NCBI GenBank assembly: GCA_035758845.1
Contig: DASTVZ010000051.1
Coordinates: forward strand, 1 to 64,000
DNA: 64,000 nucleotides
Direction: 5' to 3'
From: JALZOC01 sp035758845
Lineage (GTDB): Bacteria; Acidobacteriota; Vicinamibacteria; Vicinamibacterales; 2-12-FULL-66-21
Positions 24,414 through 32,418 of the stretch are shown here, in pieces (the first letter of the stretch is position 1; each line of letters begins with the position of its first letter). The notes beneath the pieces were generated by a model. The model did no database searches and was not told where the DNA came from. It saw only the letters and a program-made list of their open reading frames with translations. Position numbers and translations under genes: made by a program.

Positions 24414-26144
24414 ATGGCCAATGGACAGCCTAGACCTGCGTTTTACGTCGCCGTCCTCCTCATGGTGCTCGGCCTGGTCGGCCTCGCGCTGTGGCGCTAC
24501 GGAGCGATTGGGCCGAAGTCGCAGTCGGGTCAATTCACGGCCGACGAACTGAAAAAGATGCAGAGCGGCGCCGAGGCACCCGACAGCGCCGGCATCACGA
24601 CCGTCAAGGAATACAACTACGTCGCGGCGACGCGTCTGCCCGAGGTGAAAGGGATCTCGAGCTACAAGCCGATGGCCGATCGCACGGTGCGCTTCGGCAT
24701 CAACGTGTGGGCCGGCTGGAGTCCCATCATCTACGCCAACAATGGATTCAAACCCGGCAAGGCGTGGAAAGCACCGAACGGCAAGGACTTCAAACTCGAG
24801 CTCGTGCTCATCGACGACCCGATCGCGATGCGCGACGCGTATGCTGCCGGCAATCTCCACGTCGGATGGGCGACGCTCGACATGCTGCCGCTCTTCCTCG
24901 AAGGCCTCCGAAAAGACTCTCGCGTCATGCCGCGAGTCTATCAGCAGGTCGACTGGTCGAACGGTGGCGACGGCATCGTCGTCCGCGACGCGATCAAGAC
25001 GATGGCGGATCTCCGTGGCAAGACGGTTGTCCTGGCGCAGAACTCGCCGTCGCATTTCTTCATTCTCAATGCGCTGATCAATGCCGGTGTCCAACCGGCG
25101 GAAGTGCAGTTCAAATTCACGCAGGACGCCTTTCAGGCGGCAGCGGCGTTCAACGCCGACAAGAGTCTCGCTGGCTGTGTGAGCTGGGCGCCCGACATCT
25201 ACAACCTCGAGAAGGTCAAGGGCAACCACATGCTCGTCACCACCGCGACCGCCAACAAGCTGATCGCCGACGTGTGGTTCGCTCGTGCCGACTTCGCGAA
25301 GGACAATCCCGACATCATGGAAGGGATCACCAGGGGCATCTTCGATGCGATGGTCGATCTCAAGTCGCAGGAATCCAAACAGAAAGTCGCGAAGCTCATG
25401 GCCGCCGGCTACTCGATTCCCGAGAGCGACGCGCTCGGGATGCTGGGCGACGCGCATTCGACCAACTACGCCGAGAACCGCGATTTCTTCCTGAATCAGA
25501 ACAATCCGACCAGCTTCGAACGAACGTGGGATACCGCCTACTTCCTGTACAAACGCATCAACACAGTGACCGACAAGACCGCGTTCGATCAGGTGATGGA
25601 TTTCAGCGTCATCCAGAAGCTCGGAAGTGAACAGAAGTATGCGAGCCAGAAGAACGAATACGAGATTCAGTTCGCGCCGGCGAGCGCCGGCGCCGTGCAG
25701 GGAGAGAAGTACGAGATCCTCACCAAGACGGTGGTCATTCACTTCTTCCCGAACTCATGGGATCTCTACAAGAAGGTGACGCGCGCCGTCAGCGGCAAGG
25801 ATGTCGAGGAACTGTACGATCCGAACGTTGGCTTTGTCGTGGAAGAGATCGGCAAGCTCGCAGGTCAGTACGGCGCGGCGCGGATCATCATCGAAGGGCA
25901 CACCGACGCGTCGATGAAGGCGTCGGTTCCCAAGAGCCTCGTGCAGGAGCTGTCGCTGAACCGGGCGAATTCGGTGAAGGAAGCCATCGTTCGAAAATTC
26001 CCGACGCTGCAGCCAAATCAGTTCTCGACTGCAGGCCTGGGCTGGGATCGACCGGCCGACTCGTCGGATCCTGATAACAACGCGAAGAACCGGCGCGTCG
26101 AGGTAAAGGTCTACCCAGCAGAAGCAGCTCCATCGACGAAATAG
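24414..26144 (+). CDS. Membrane-anchored substrate-binding protein fused to OmpA-like domain
   Basis: A 576-residue protein. An N-terminal helix (FYVAVLLMVLGLVGLALWR) without lipobox or cleavage site suggests a tether to the inner membrane. Residues about 85-370 form a type II periplasmic binding fold of the NMT1/TauA-SsuA class (VRFGINVWAGWSPIIYANNG, LVLIDDPIAMRDAYAAGNLH, GDGIVVRDAIKTMADLRGKT). Residues about 440-570 form an OmpA-like domain (IIIEGHTDASMKAS, LSLNRANSVKEAI, AKNRRVEVKVYP) with the Asp and Arg that bind diaminopimelate in peptidoglycan. It would thus bridge membrane and cell wall while feeding the adjacent ABC transporter. Ligand unknown. AGAGGAG precedes ATG 24414. Confidence 0.88.
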   Translation: MANGQPRPAFYVAVLLMVLGLVGLALWRYGAIGPKSQSGQFTADELKKMQSGAEAPDSAGITTVKEYNYVAATRLPEVKGISSYKPMADRTVRFGINVWAGWSPIIYANNGFKPGKAWKAPNGKDFKLELVLIDDPIAMRDAYAAGNLHVGWATLDMLPLFLEGLRKDSRVMPRVYQQVDWSNGGDGIVVRDAIKTMADLRGKTVVLAQNSPSHFFILNALINAGVQPAEVQFKFTQDAFQAAAAFNADKSLAGCVSWAPDIYNLEKVKGNHMLVTTATANKLIADVWFARADFAKDNPDIMEGITRGIFDAMVDLKSQESKQKVAKLMAAGYSIPESDALGMLGDAHSTNYAENRDFFLNQNNPTSFERTWDTAYFLYKRINTVTDKTAFDQVMDFSVIQKLGSEQKYASQKNEYEIQFAPASAGAVQGEKYEILTKTVVIHFFPNSWDLYKKVTRAVSGKDVEELYDPNVGFVVEEIGKLAGQYGAARIIIEGHTDASMKASVPKSLVQELSLNRANSVKEAIVRKFPTLQPNQFSTAGLGWDRPADSSDPDNNAKNRRVEVKVYPAEAAPSTK

Positions 26145-26963
26145 ATGGCGTCCGCCAAACAGGACCTGCTGGCGCTGCGTCTCCCTCCGCCGCGTATGAC
26201 GCGGCGGCTCGTCGGACTGTTGTCAGTCGGGTTCATCGTGCTGCTCTGGTGGATCGCGACGAGCGGCCTGGGATCGGAAGATCGATGGATCTCGCCGATC
26301 ATTCTGCCCAGCCCCGGTGAGGTGATTCGAAGCTTCCCGAGTCTTCTCCACGAGCGAGCGCTTCTCCAGAGTGTGGCGGCGACACTGAAACGCGTGTTGA
26401 TCGGGTTCGGGCTTGCCGTACTTGTTGGTGTGCCGCTCGGGATTGCCGCCGGCGCCTGGCGTGTGCTCGAGTCGGCCGGCGCTCCGCTAGCGCTCTTTGG
26501 CCGCAACCTGCCGGTCGCCGCGCTGATTCCGCTGACCATTCTGTGGTTCGGCATCGACGAGACGCAGAAGGTCATGTTCATTTTCATCGCCTGCGTGCCG
26601 TTCGTCTACTCGGATGCCGTCGCGGCGGTGGTGGGTGTGCCGGACCGTTACGTCGAGACCGCGCAGACGCTTGGTGCGAAGTCACACCAGGTTGTCCTGA
26701 AGGTCCTCGTGACACTGGCGTTGCCGGACATCTACAACAGCCTCCGTCATCTCTTCGGGCTGGCGTTCGGGTACATCATGCTTGCGGAATTGATCAACGC
26801 CGAACACGGCCTCGGCTATTTGTTGATGGCGAGCCAGCGGCGCGGGATGTCGGAGCACATCATTCTGATTCTCATCATCATCGGCTTGCTCGCCTACGGG
26901 ATCGATCGCGTGCTCTTCTGGTTCCAGCGCGGGTTGTTTCCCTATCGGGCTGTCGAGGACTGA
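26145..26963 (+). CDS. TauC/SsuC-like ABC transporter permease
   Basis: A 272-residue inner-membrane permease of the nitrate/sulfonate/taurine class (BPD_transp_1). It has about six helices; the EAA loop reads YVETAQTLGAKSHQVVLKVLV, followed by LPDIYNSLRHLFGLAFGYIMLAE. Its ATG directly follows the TAG of the substrate-binding gene (no gap), so translation is coupled. Together with the ATPase that follows it makes a complete importer with the OmpA-fused binding protein. Ligands of this class include sulfonates, nitrate, pyrimidine precursors and others, so none can be named. Confidence 0.92.
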   Translation: MASAKQDLLALRLPPPRMTRRLVGLLSVGFIVLLWWIATSGLGSEDRWISPIILPSPGEVIRSFPSLLHERALLQSVAATLKRVLIGFGLAVLVGVPLGIAAGAWRVLESAGAPLALFGRNLPVAALIPLTILWFGIDETQKVMFIFIACVPFVYSDAVAAVVGVPDRYVETAQTLGAKSHQVVLKVLVTLALPDIYNSLRHLFGLAFGYIMLAELINAEHGLGYLLMASQRRGMSEHIILILIIIGLLAYGIDRVLFWFQRGLFPYRAVED

Positions 26964-26966
26964 TTC

Positions 26967-27797
26967 GTGAGCGACCCTGCGGCCCTTCCCACGCCACTCC
27001 CGAACGTCGTCGATTTTGCGCACGTCACCAAGCGCTTCGGCAATCTGACGGTCGTGCGCGATGTGACATTCTCCGTTCCGGATCTGCACGGAAAGGGAGA
27101 ATTCGTCGCCATCCTCGGGCCGTCGGGCTGCGGCAAATCCACGGTGTTGCGGTTGATTGCGGGGCTCCGCCCGCATCATCCGCCGAGCGAAGGCACGGTG
27201 CTGGTCGGGGGCAAGCCGGTGGAATACCCGGGCTCCGATCGGAGCATGGTGTTCCAGGACTACACGTCGTTCGACAACCGCACGGTTGAAGACAACGTCG
27301 CCTTTGGATTGGAGTGTCGAGGCGTTCCCTCGGGTGAACGACGTGAGTTGGCCCGGCAGTGGATTGCCAAGGTCGGGCTCGACGTGAAACGCGATGCGTT
27401 GAAGTACCCAAGCGAACTGTCAGGAGGCATGCGGCAGCGCGTCGCCATTGCGCGAACGCTGATCCTTTCTCCGCGAATCATCCTGATGGACGAGCCGTTC
27501 GGCGCGCTCGACCCGACGACACGGCTGCACATGCAGGCGCTGCTCGTCGATCTCTGGCGCGAAGCGCAGGCGACCGTGTTCTTCGTGACGCACTCGATCG
27601 AGGAAGCGGTTTACCTGGGCGACCGCGTGTACGTGTTTTCGTCGGCGCCGGGAACGATCCTGCGGGAGATGCAAGTGCCTGGACCAGACCGGCCACCGAA
27701 GGAGATGCAGCGGCAGCCGGAGTTCATGCAATATGTCTTCGAGATTCGCGACATCATCGATACCCTGGCGAGCTCGACCCGGGCCGGCGATGACTGA
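26967..27797 (+). CDS. TauB/SsuB-like ABC transporter ATPase
   Basis: A 276-residue ATPase with all motifs intact: Walker A GPSGCGKS (51-58), Q-loop MVFQDYTSFDNRTV (Gln97), signature LSGGMRQRVAIARTL (151-165), Walker B IILMDEPFGALD (171-182) and H-loop FFVTHSIEEA. Start GTG 26967 lies 3 nt after the permease stop with GAGGA upstream. It energises the importer formed with the two preceding genes. The DYTSF in the Q-loop region replaces the usual D-x-A-L-L/F-P-W, a small departure from the TauB norm. Its stop overlaps the next gene by 8 nt. Confidence 0.94.
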   Translation: MSDPAALPTPLPNVVDFAHVTKRFGNLTVVRDVTFSVPDLHGKGEFVAILGPSGCGKSTVLRLIAGLRPHHPPSEGTVLVGGKPVEYPGSDRSMVFQDYTSFDNRTVEDNVAFGLECRGVPSGERRELARQWIAKVGLDVKRDALKYPSELSGGMRQRVAIARTLILSPRIILMDEPFGALDPTTRLHMQALLVDLWREAQATVFFVTHSIEEAVYLGDRVYVFSSAPGTILREMQVPGPDRPPKEMQRQPEFMQYVFEIRDIIDTLASSTRAGDD

Positions 27798-28701
27798 TCC
27801 TGTCAAAACGTCAGACGTGCCTCCGCGGGGGGCCACTACGTCCGAGTACCTGAAAGAAGCGTTTCTCTTTCGGTGGAATCTTCTGTTTTTTCTTGGCGGC
27901 ACTGCCGCGGCGGCGCTCACACCGCTTGCGCCGGTTCTGCTGCCTCTGGTCGGCGCCGGCGAGCTGGCCTACCTCGCAGGTCTCATCTCAGTGCCGCGGT
28001 TTCGCGCGGCGATTGACGCGAAGGTCCATGCGCGGCGTCAGGGCAGCCCGGTAGCGACGCCGGGTGCGCCGACGCCATCGTTGAGCGCGATGCTCAACAG
28101 CCTGCCGTCCGAGTCGCGCAACCGATTCGAGCAGCTTCACTCGCGCTGTCTCGAGATGCGCGGCATTGCTGCGGGAGTGCGAGGGACAGCAGGAAATCAG
28201 ACAGGCGCCGCAGAAGAAATCCGCACGCCGGGATTGGATCGGCTGCTTTGGCTCTTTCTCCGCCTGTTGTTGTCAAAGGCAGCACTTGATCGTTTTCTCA
28301 AGACCATGGACGGCCAGGAGATTTCCCATCGGCTCGAAGAGCTGCGGAAGAGTCTCGCCACCGCGCAAGCTGGGGGCGACGAGCGCGTCGTCCGATCGCT
28401 TCAGGACAGCATCGCGATGGGAGAGCTACGGCTCGATAACTTCGGGCGTGCGAAAAAGAATGCGGAATTCGTCTCGATCGAACTGGATCGCATCGAGGGA
28501 AAGATCCAGGCGCTCGCGGAGATGGCGGTGAATCGTCAGGATCCGGACTTTCTCAGCAGCCAGGTGGATTCAGCCGCCGAGAGCATGCGCCAGACCGAAA
28601 AGGCGGTCAGCGAGCTGCAGCATTTGACTGGTCTCGGTGAACAGCTGGAGGAACCACCGCCGATTCTCGAATCCGATCTGCGCGGAGTGCTTCGACAATG
28701 A
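27790..28701 (+). CDS. Membrane-anchored coiled-coil protein of unknown family
   Basis: A 303-residue protein starting at ATG 27790, overlapping the ATPase gene by 8 nt. Residues about 20-75 contain two closely spaced hydrophobic segments (WNLLFFLGGTAAAALTPLAPVLLPLVGAG is split by Pro, then LAYLAGLISV), forming a hairpin or one long helix. The rest (about 100-303) is helical and charged with coiled-coil pattern (ISHRLEELRKSLATAQ, NAEFVSIELDRIEGKIQALA, ESMRQTEKAVSELQHL). No catalytic motif is seen and I do not recognise the family. Coupling to the ABC genes and its place before the AAA+ gene suggest a structural or adaptor subunit. Confidence 0.7.
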   Translation: MTDPVKTSDVPPRGATTSEYLKEAFLFRWNLLFFLGGTAAAALTPLAPVLLPLVGAGELAYLAGLISVPRFRAAIDAKVHARRQGSPVATPGAPTPSLSAMLNSLPSESRNRFEQLHSRCLEMRGIAAGVRGTAGNQTGAAEEIRTPGLDRLLWLFLRLLLSKAALDRFLKTMDGQEISHRLEELRKSLATAQAGGDERVVRSLQDSIAMGELRLDNFGRAKKNAEFVSIELDRIEGKIQALAEMAVNRQDPDFLSSQVDSAAESMRQTEKAVSELQHLTGLGEQLEEPPPILESDLRGVLRQ

Positions 28702-28734
28702 TTAGAACTGGTTTCAAAACCGTGTCAGGCGCGG

Positions 28735-28947
28735 GTCGCGCCACAGGCCGACCGGTGCTACGGCGAGGCAAGGATGCGCGAAGCAAGACGCGAGCGAGCG
28801 CAGCGAAGCGAGCCACGCGCCCGCCTTCGCGCGAAGCGCTTCGGCGAGGTCTCGCCGTAGCTTTAGCGGAGGCGGAAACAGAGCGAGCCGGCGAAGCGGC
28901 TCGCGAGAGAGCGTGTTGGGGGGTCCGCGGGGGCGAAGCCCCCCGGA
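28735..28947. repeat. GC hairpin repeat, long copy D
   Basis: A compound palindromic element between the coiled-coil and AAA+ genes. CTACGGCGAG (28758-28767) and CTCGCCGTAG (28851-28860) are inverted copies 83 bp apart, with CGAAGCGCTTCG nested inside. The right end repeats copy C: GAGAGAGCGTGTTGGGGGG, then a stem TCCGCGGGGGC/GCCCCCCGGA (28924-28947). The hairpin ends five bases before the AAA+ start codon, where a ribosome site would be expected. Confidence 0.8.
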
Positions 28948-28951
28948 TCTG

Positions 28952-30718
28952 ATGATGGACGTGCAGCCGCGACGGCCCACCGAGCTGCCGGTGTGGTTTC
29001 CGGCCTGGGCATCGCAGCTCGCCGACTTGTATTTCTCCGGCACGACCGCCGCCTTCGTACTGTCCGGCAATACTTACGACCTGTTCCGCATTGGTGGCGA
29101 CGACGCCATGCGGTACGGCGTGCTGGCGGAGTTCCTTGCCGAGCAGCTGTTCGGACGGTGGTCGCTCGTCCTTCATTACGATCTGGGGCGTGGGCTGCGC
29201 GCGTTTGCCGGACGTGACGAGCAGCGATTGAAGGAGATGGTCACGCTGGCCAACCGCAAGCTTGGCGATCTGAGCTCGCTTCCGAAGGATCCGGCCGCGA
29301 CGTTTGCGCTTCTCGACCGGTTCGTTCGCACGAACATCATGGCGCCGGAAGAGGATCGTCAGAGTCTCGCGCTCATCATGGACCAGGCATCGTACGTATT
29401 TCCTGCAGCCGAGCCTGGCCGCCTCAACATGCAGGCGTCATCCCAACTGGTGACCATGTTGAACTGGGCGATGAGCCCGCACGTGAAGCGGCTGAACATG
29501 GCGTTTGTGATGATCGACGAGAAGCTTGCCGATCTCAGCGACCGTCTCACGGGCAATCCGCATGTCGCGGCGATCGAGGTGCCGCTGCCTGACGAGCCGG
29601 AGCGCGAAGCCTTCATCAAGGCCTCCACCACCGATCGCGCAATCAGCCAGTTTTCGGATTTCGATGCAACAGAACTGGCGAAGCTGACGGCGGGCATCTC
29701 GCAGACCGATCTCAACGTTCTGATTCAATCCGCGCGCGAGAGTGGCAAGCGTCTCGATGCGAAAGCATTTCGTGCGCTCAAGAAACGGCTGCTCGAGCGT
29801 CAGTGCCATGGCTTGCTGGAATTCATCGAGCCGCGCTGGACGCTCGATACGGTTGTCGGCCACGACGCAGCCAAGAAACGCTTGCGCGAGGACGCGGCGC
29901 TGCTCAAGCGCGGTGCGCTCGATAGTCTGCCGATGGGATATCTCCTGTGTGGGCCGGTTGGAACCGGCAAGTCATTTCTGGCGCAGTGCGTGAGCGGCGA
30001 GATCGGCGTGCCGTGCGTGATCTTGAAAAATTTCCGATCGAAGTACGTCGGTGAAACGGAAGGAAACCTCGAACGAGTCCTGTCGGTCCTTCGCGCGATG
30101 GGTCCAGTCGTGGTCGTCGTTGACGAGGCGGACGCGGCGCTGGGCAGTCGAGAATCGGAGGGCGACTCAGGGACGTCGAGTCGTGTGTTCGCCATGATCG
30201 CGGCGCAGATGGGCGACACGAAATATCGCGGACGGATCATCTGGATGCTCCTCACCGCGCGTCCCGATCTGCTTCCGATCGACTTGAAGCGTCAGGGCCG
30301 GGCCGAGGTTCATATCCCGCTCTTCTATCCGACTGACGAGTCCGAGATTCGGCAGATGTTCGTCATCCTCGCGAAGAAACTGGGATCGACGCTCGTACTT
30401 GAAGACGTGCCGCCGATCCCACAGCTTGGACACCTCTCTGGTGCGGACATCGAGGGCATGGTTGGTCGCGCGTGGCGCGCGTCGATTCTGGCCGGCGCGA
30501 ATCACGTGACCCGGGAAGCGCTTGCCGGCGTGGTGGCTGAGTTCATGCCGTCAACCCAGGGACTCGAGCGCGAGCTTCAGGAAACCGCGGCGATTCTCGA
30601 GTGTACCGACAAGCAGTTTCTTCCGCTCGTCATGCTCGAGAAAACGAACGCGCCGGGCGGTCGGGCGGCACTGCAAGCTCGGTTAACGGCGTTGAAGCAA
30701 TTAGTGAAAGGCCTCTAG
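28952..30718 (+). CDS. AAA+ ATPase with degenerate N-terminal ATPase-like domain
   Basis: A 588-residue protein. The C-terminal half is a classic AAA module: GYLLCGPVGTGKS (Walker A at 334-341), KYVGETEGNLERVL (second-region glutamate), VVVVDEADAALG (Walker B, Asp391-Glu392), TARPDLLPIDLKRQGRAE (sensor and arginine finger), and LSGADIEGMVGRAWR as sensor 2. Residues about 25-270 follow the same strand/helix order and include FVMIDEKLADLSDRL in the Walker B/sensor position, but have LSGNTYDL in place of a P-loop, so this domain is probably inactive. Start ATG 28952 or 28955, just after a GC hairpin and without a visible ribosome site. A likely partner of the vWA protein or of PspA. Confidence 0.85.
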   Translation: MMDVQPRRPTELPVWFPAWASQLADLYFSGTTAAFVLSGNTYDLFRIGGDDAMRYGVLAEFLAEQLFGRWSLVLHYDLGRGLRAFAGRDEQRLKEMVTLANRKLGDLSSLPKDPAATFALLDRFVRTNIMAPEEDRQSLALIMDQASYVFPAAEPGRLNMQASSQLVTMLNWAMSPHVKRLNMAFVMIDEKLADLSDRLTGNPHVAAIEVPLPDEPEREAFIKASTTDRAISQFSDFDATELAKLTAGISQTDLNVLIQSARESGKRLDAKAFRALKKRLLERQCHGLLEFIEPRWTLDTVVGHDAAKKRLREDAALLKRGALDSLPMGYLLCGPVGTGKSFLAQCVSGEIGVPCVILKNFRSKYVGETEGNLERVLSVLRAMGPVVVVVDEADAALGSRESEGDSGTSSRVFAMIAAQMGDTKYRGRIIWMLLTARPDLLPIDLKRQGRAEVHIPLFYPTDESEIRQMFVILAKKLGSTLVLEDVPPIPQLGHLSGADIEGMVGRAWRASILAGANHVTREALAGVVAEFMPSTQGLERELQETAAILECTDKQFLPLVMLEKTNAPGGRAALQARLTALKQLVKGL

Positions 30719-30867
30719 AAATGATCAACACGTTTCACTCTCACACTGCGATCCTGCCTTGAGAGATAACAGGAGAAAAGAGAAGGGAGAACAGGTCGGA
30801 TCGCAGCGTGACCGTGAAGATTGGTGATTGAGCCTTGATAATAGTTCCTAGTAGAAAAGAGGACGAT

Positions 30868-31161
30868 GTGGCCCGAACAAGCTGGTTTGACGAAAAAGCC
30901 GAACATCCCGCGATCCAGGAGCGTGTTTCTCAGCTTCAAACATTCACCGATGCACTCGCCGACGGGATGGTGACGAAACAGGAGCTTTCGGGCCAGGAAC
31001 AGCGGCTGTTAGCGGCCATGAAGAGAGTCGAGCCGAACTTGAACGACGAGCTTCACGCGAAGGTGACCGAGGTCCTCGTCGAGCTGACCGCGTACAACAT
31101 CATGCGGCTGTTGCATGAGTTGCAAGCGGAACGCATGCGGATGGCGACGCAAGGGAGCTGA
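30868..31161 (+). CDS. Small helical protein closing the PspA/ABC/AAA+ cluster
   Basis: A 97-residue acidic, all-helical protein with no membrane segment (SWFDEKAEHPAIQERVSQL, KQELSGQEQRLLAAMKRVEP, TEVLVELTAYNIMRLLHEL). Start GTG 30868 is chosen because AAGAGGA lies six bases upstream; a TTG at 30835 would add eleven unlikely residues. I do not recognise a family. It lies 149 bp after the AAA+ gene in the same direction, so it may be a cofactor or adaptor of that ATPase, or have its own promoter. Confidence 0.7.
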   Translation: MARTSWFDEKAEHPAIQERVSQLQTFTDALADGMVTKQELSGQEQRLLAAMKRVEPNLNDELHAKVTEVLVELTAYNIMRLLHELQAERMRMATQGS

Positions 31162-31176
31162 TGAGTGAATGATGTA

Positions 31177-31253
31177 ATTGCTGATTGCTGATTTCCGAAT
31201 GTTGATTGATCCAGAGGTCAATCAGCATTCAGCAATCAACAATCAGCATTTCA
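31177..31253. repeat. Heptamer-phased palindromic array (ATTGCTG/CAATCAG)
   Basis: Eleven 7-mers in phase: ATTGCTG twice, ATTTCCG, AATGTTG, ATTGATC, CAGAGGT, CAATCAG, CATTCAG, CAATCAA, CAATCAG, CATTTCA. It uses the same unit as the array at 17841 and has the same fold-back symmetry. It sits about 20 bp before the GH43 start. Confidence 0.87.
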
Positions 31254-31271
31254 GGGTCGGAGTATTGCGCT

Positions 31272-32339
31272 ATGCATCGACTTACATTCGTTTGCGTTGG
31301 ATCCCTGCTTGCGTCGCCGATGCTGCTTGGCCAACAACGGGGAAGCCCCGCGAAGATGGATCCAGCGAAATTTCTGACTCAGCCGCTCATTCCAGGCATC
31401 TATACCGCCGATCCATCAGCGCACGTCTTCAATGGACGGATCTTCGTCTACCCGTCGCACGACATCGACGCTGGGGTCCCTCCTGACGATCTTGGCAGCC
31501 ACTTCGCGATGCGTGATTACCACGTCTTCTCGATGGACGCTGTCGGCGGACAAGTTACCGACCATGGTGTCGCCCTCGACATCAAGAACGTGCCGTGGGC
31601 CGGACGTCAGATGTGGGCGCCCGATGCGGCGGAAAAGAACGGCAAGTATTACCTCTACTTTCCTGTCAAAGACAAACAGGATGTCTTTCGCATCGGCGCT
31701 GCGGTTGCCGACAAACCATCGGGTCCGTTCACGCCGCAGGCGGATCCGATCAAAGGCAGCTTCAGTATCGATCCCGCGGTCTTCAAAGACACCGACGGCA
31801 GGTACTACATGTACTTCGGTGGAATCTGGGGCGGACAGCTACAGCGATGGAAGACCGGCAGTTACGCAGCCGACGATGCGCAGCCGGCGAAGGACCAGCC
31901 CGCGCTCTCAGCGAAAGTCGCGCGCCTGGGCGACGACATGGTCAGCTTTGCCGAGCCGCCGAAGGATGTCGTGCTGCTGGACGAGAGTGGCAAGCCGCTC
32001 CTGTCAGGCGACAACGGCCGCCGCTTCTTCGAAGCGTCGTGGATGCACAAATACAACGGCACCTACTACTTCTCGTATTCGACCGGTGACACGCACTACA
32101 TCATGTACGCGACCGGTAAGTCGCCGTATGGTCCATTCACGGTGAAGGGAAAGGTCCTGGAACCTGTCCTGGGCTGGACGAACCATCACTCGATCGTCGA
32201 GTTCAAAGGGAAGTGGTATCTCTTCTATCACGACGCGCAGCTCTCGGGCGGTCAGACCCATCTGCGTAACATCAAAGTCGCGGAATTGAAGTACCGCGCC
32301 GATGGTGCGATCGAAACCATCGATGCGTACTTCCAGTAG
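31272..32339 (+). CDS. Exported glycoside hydrolase family 43 protein
   Basis: A 355-residue protein with a signal peptide (MHRLTFVCVGSLLASPMLLG). The five-bladed GH43 propeller carries the three catalytic carboxylates in place: Asp47 (general base, in YTADPSAHVF), Asp167 (pKa modulator, in FSIDPAVFKD) and Glu254 (general acid, in RRFFEASWMHK). GH43 enzymes remove arabinose or xylose from plant hemicellulose or arabinan; specificity cannot be read here. ATG 31272 is chosen over an ORF start at 31206, which lies in the repeat array. No carbohydrate-binding module follows the propeller. Confidence 0.9.
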   Translation: MHRLTFVCVGSLLASPMLLGQQRGSPAKMDPAKFLTQPLIPGIYTADPSAHVFNGRIFVYPSHDIDAGVPPDDLGSHFAMRDYHVFSMDAVGGQVTDHGVALDIKNVPWAGRQMWAPDAAEKNGKYYLYFPVKDKQDVFRIGAAVADKPSGPFTPQADPIKGSFSIDPAVFKDTDGRYYMYFGGIWGGQLQRWKTGSYAADDAQPAKDQPALSAKVARLGDDMVSFAEPPKDVVLLDESGKPLLSGDNGRRFFEASWMHKYNGTYYFSYSTGDTHYIMYATGKSPYGPFTVKGKVLEPVLGWTNHHSIVEFKGKWYLFYHDAQLSGGQTHLRNIKVAELKYRADGAIETIDAYFQ

Positions 32340-32351
32340 CCACCGATCGCG

Positions 32352-32412
32352 ACCACGGATAGACACGGTCGAGAAGGGCCACGGATAAACACGGATAAAC
32401 ACGGACGAAAGG
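32352..32412. repeat. CACGGAT-AA decamer repeats
   Basis: Copies of CCACGGATA(G/A)ACACGG, then ACACGGATAA twice and ACACGGACGA, with a period of ten bases. A second occurrence lies at 44497-44521 (CCACGGAAGA, ACACGGACGA, ACACGGG). This intergenic sequence is frequent in several GC-rich phyla; it follows the GH43 stop here. Confidence 0.7.
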
Positions 32413-32418
32413 CCACTG

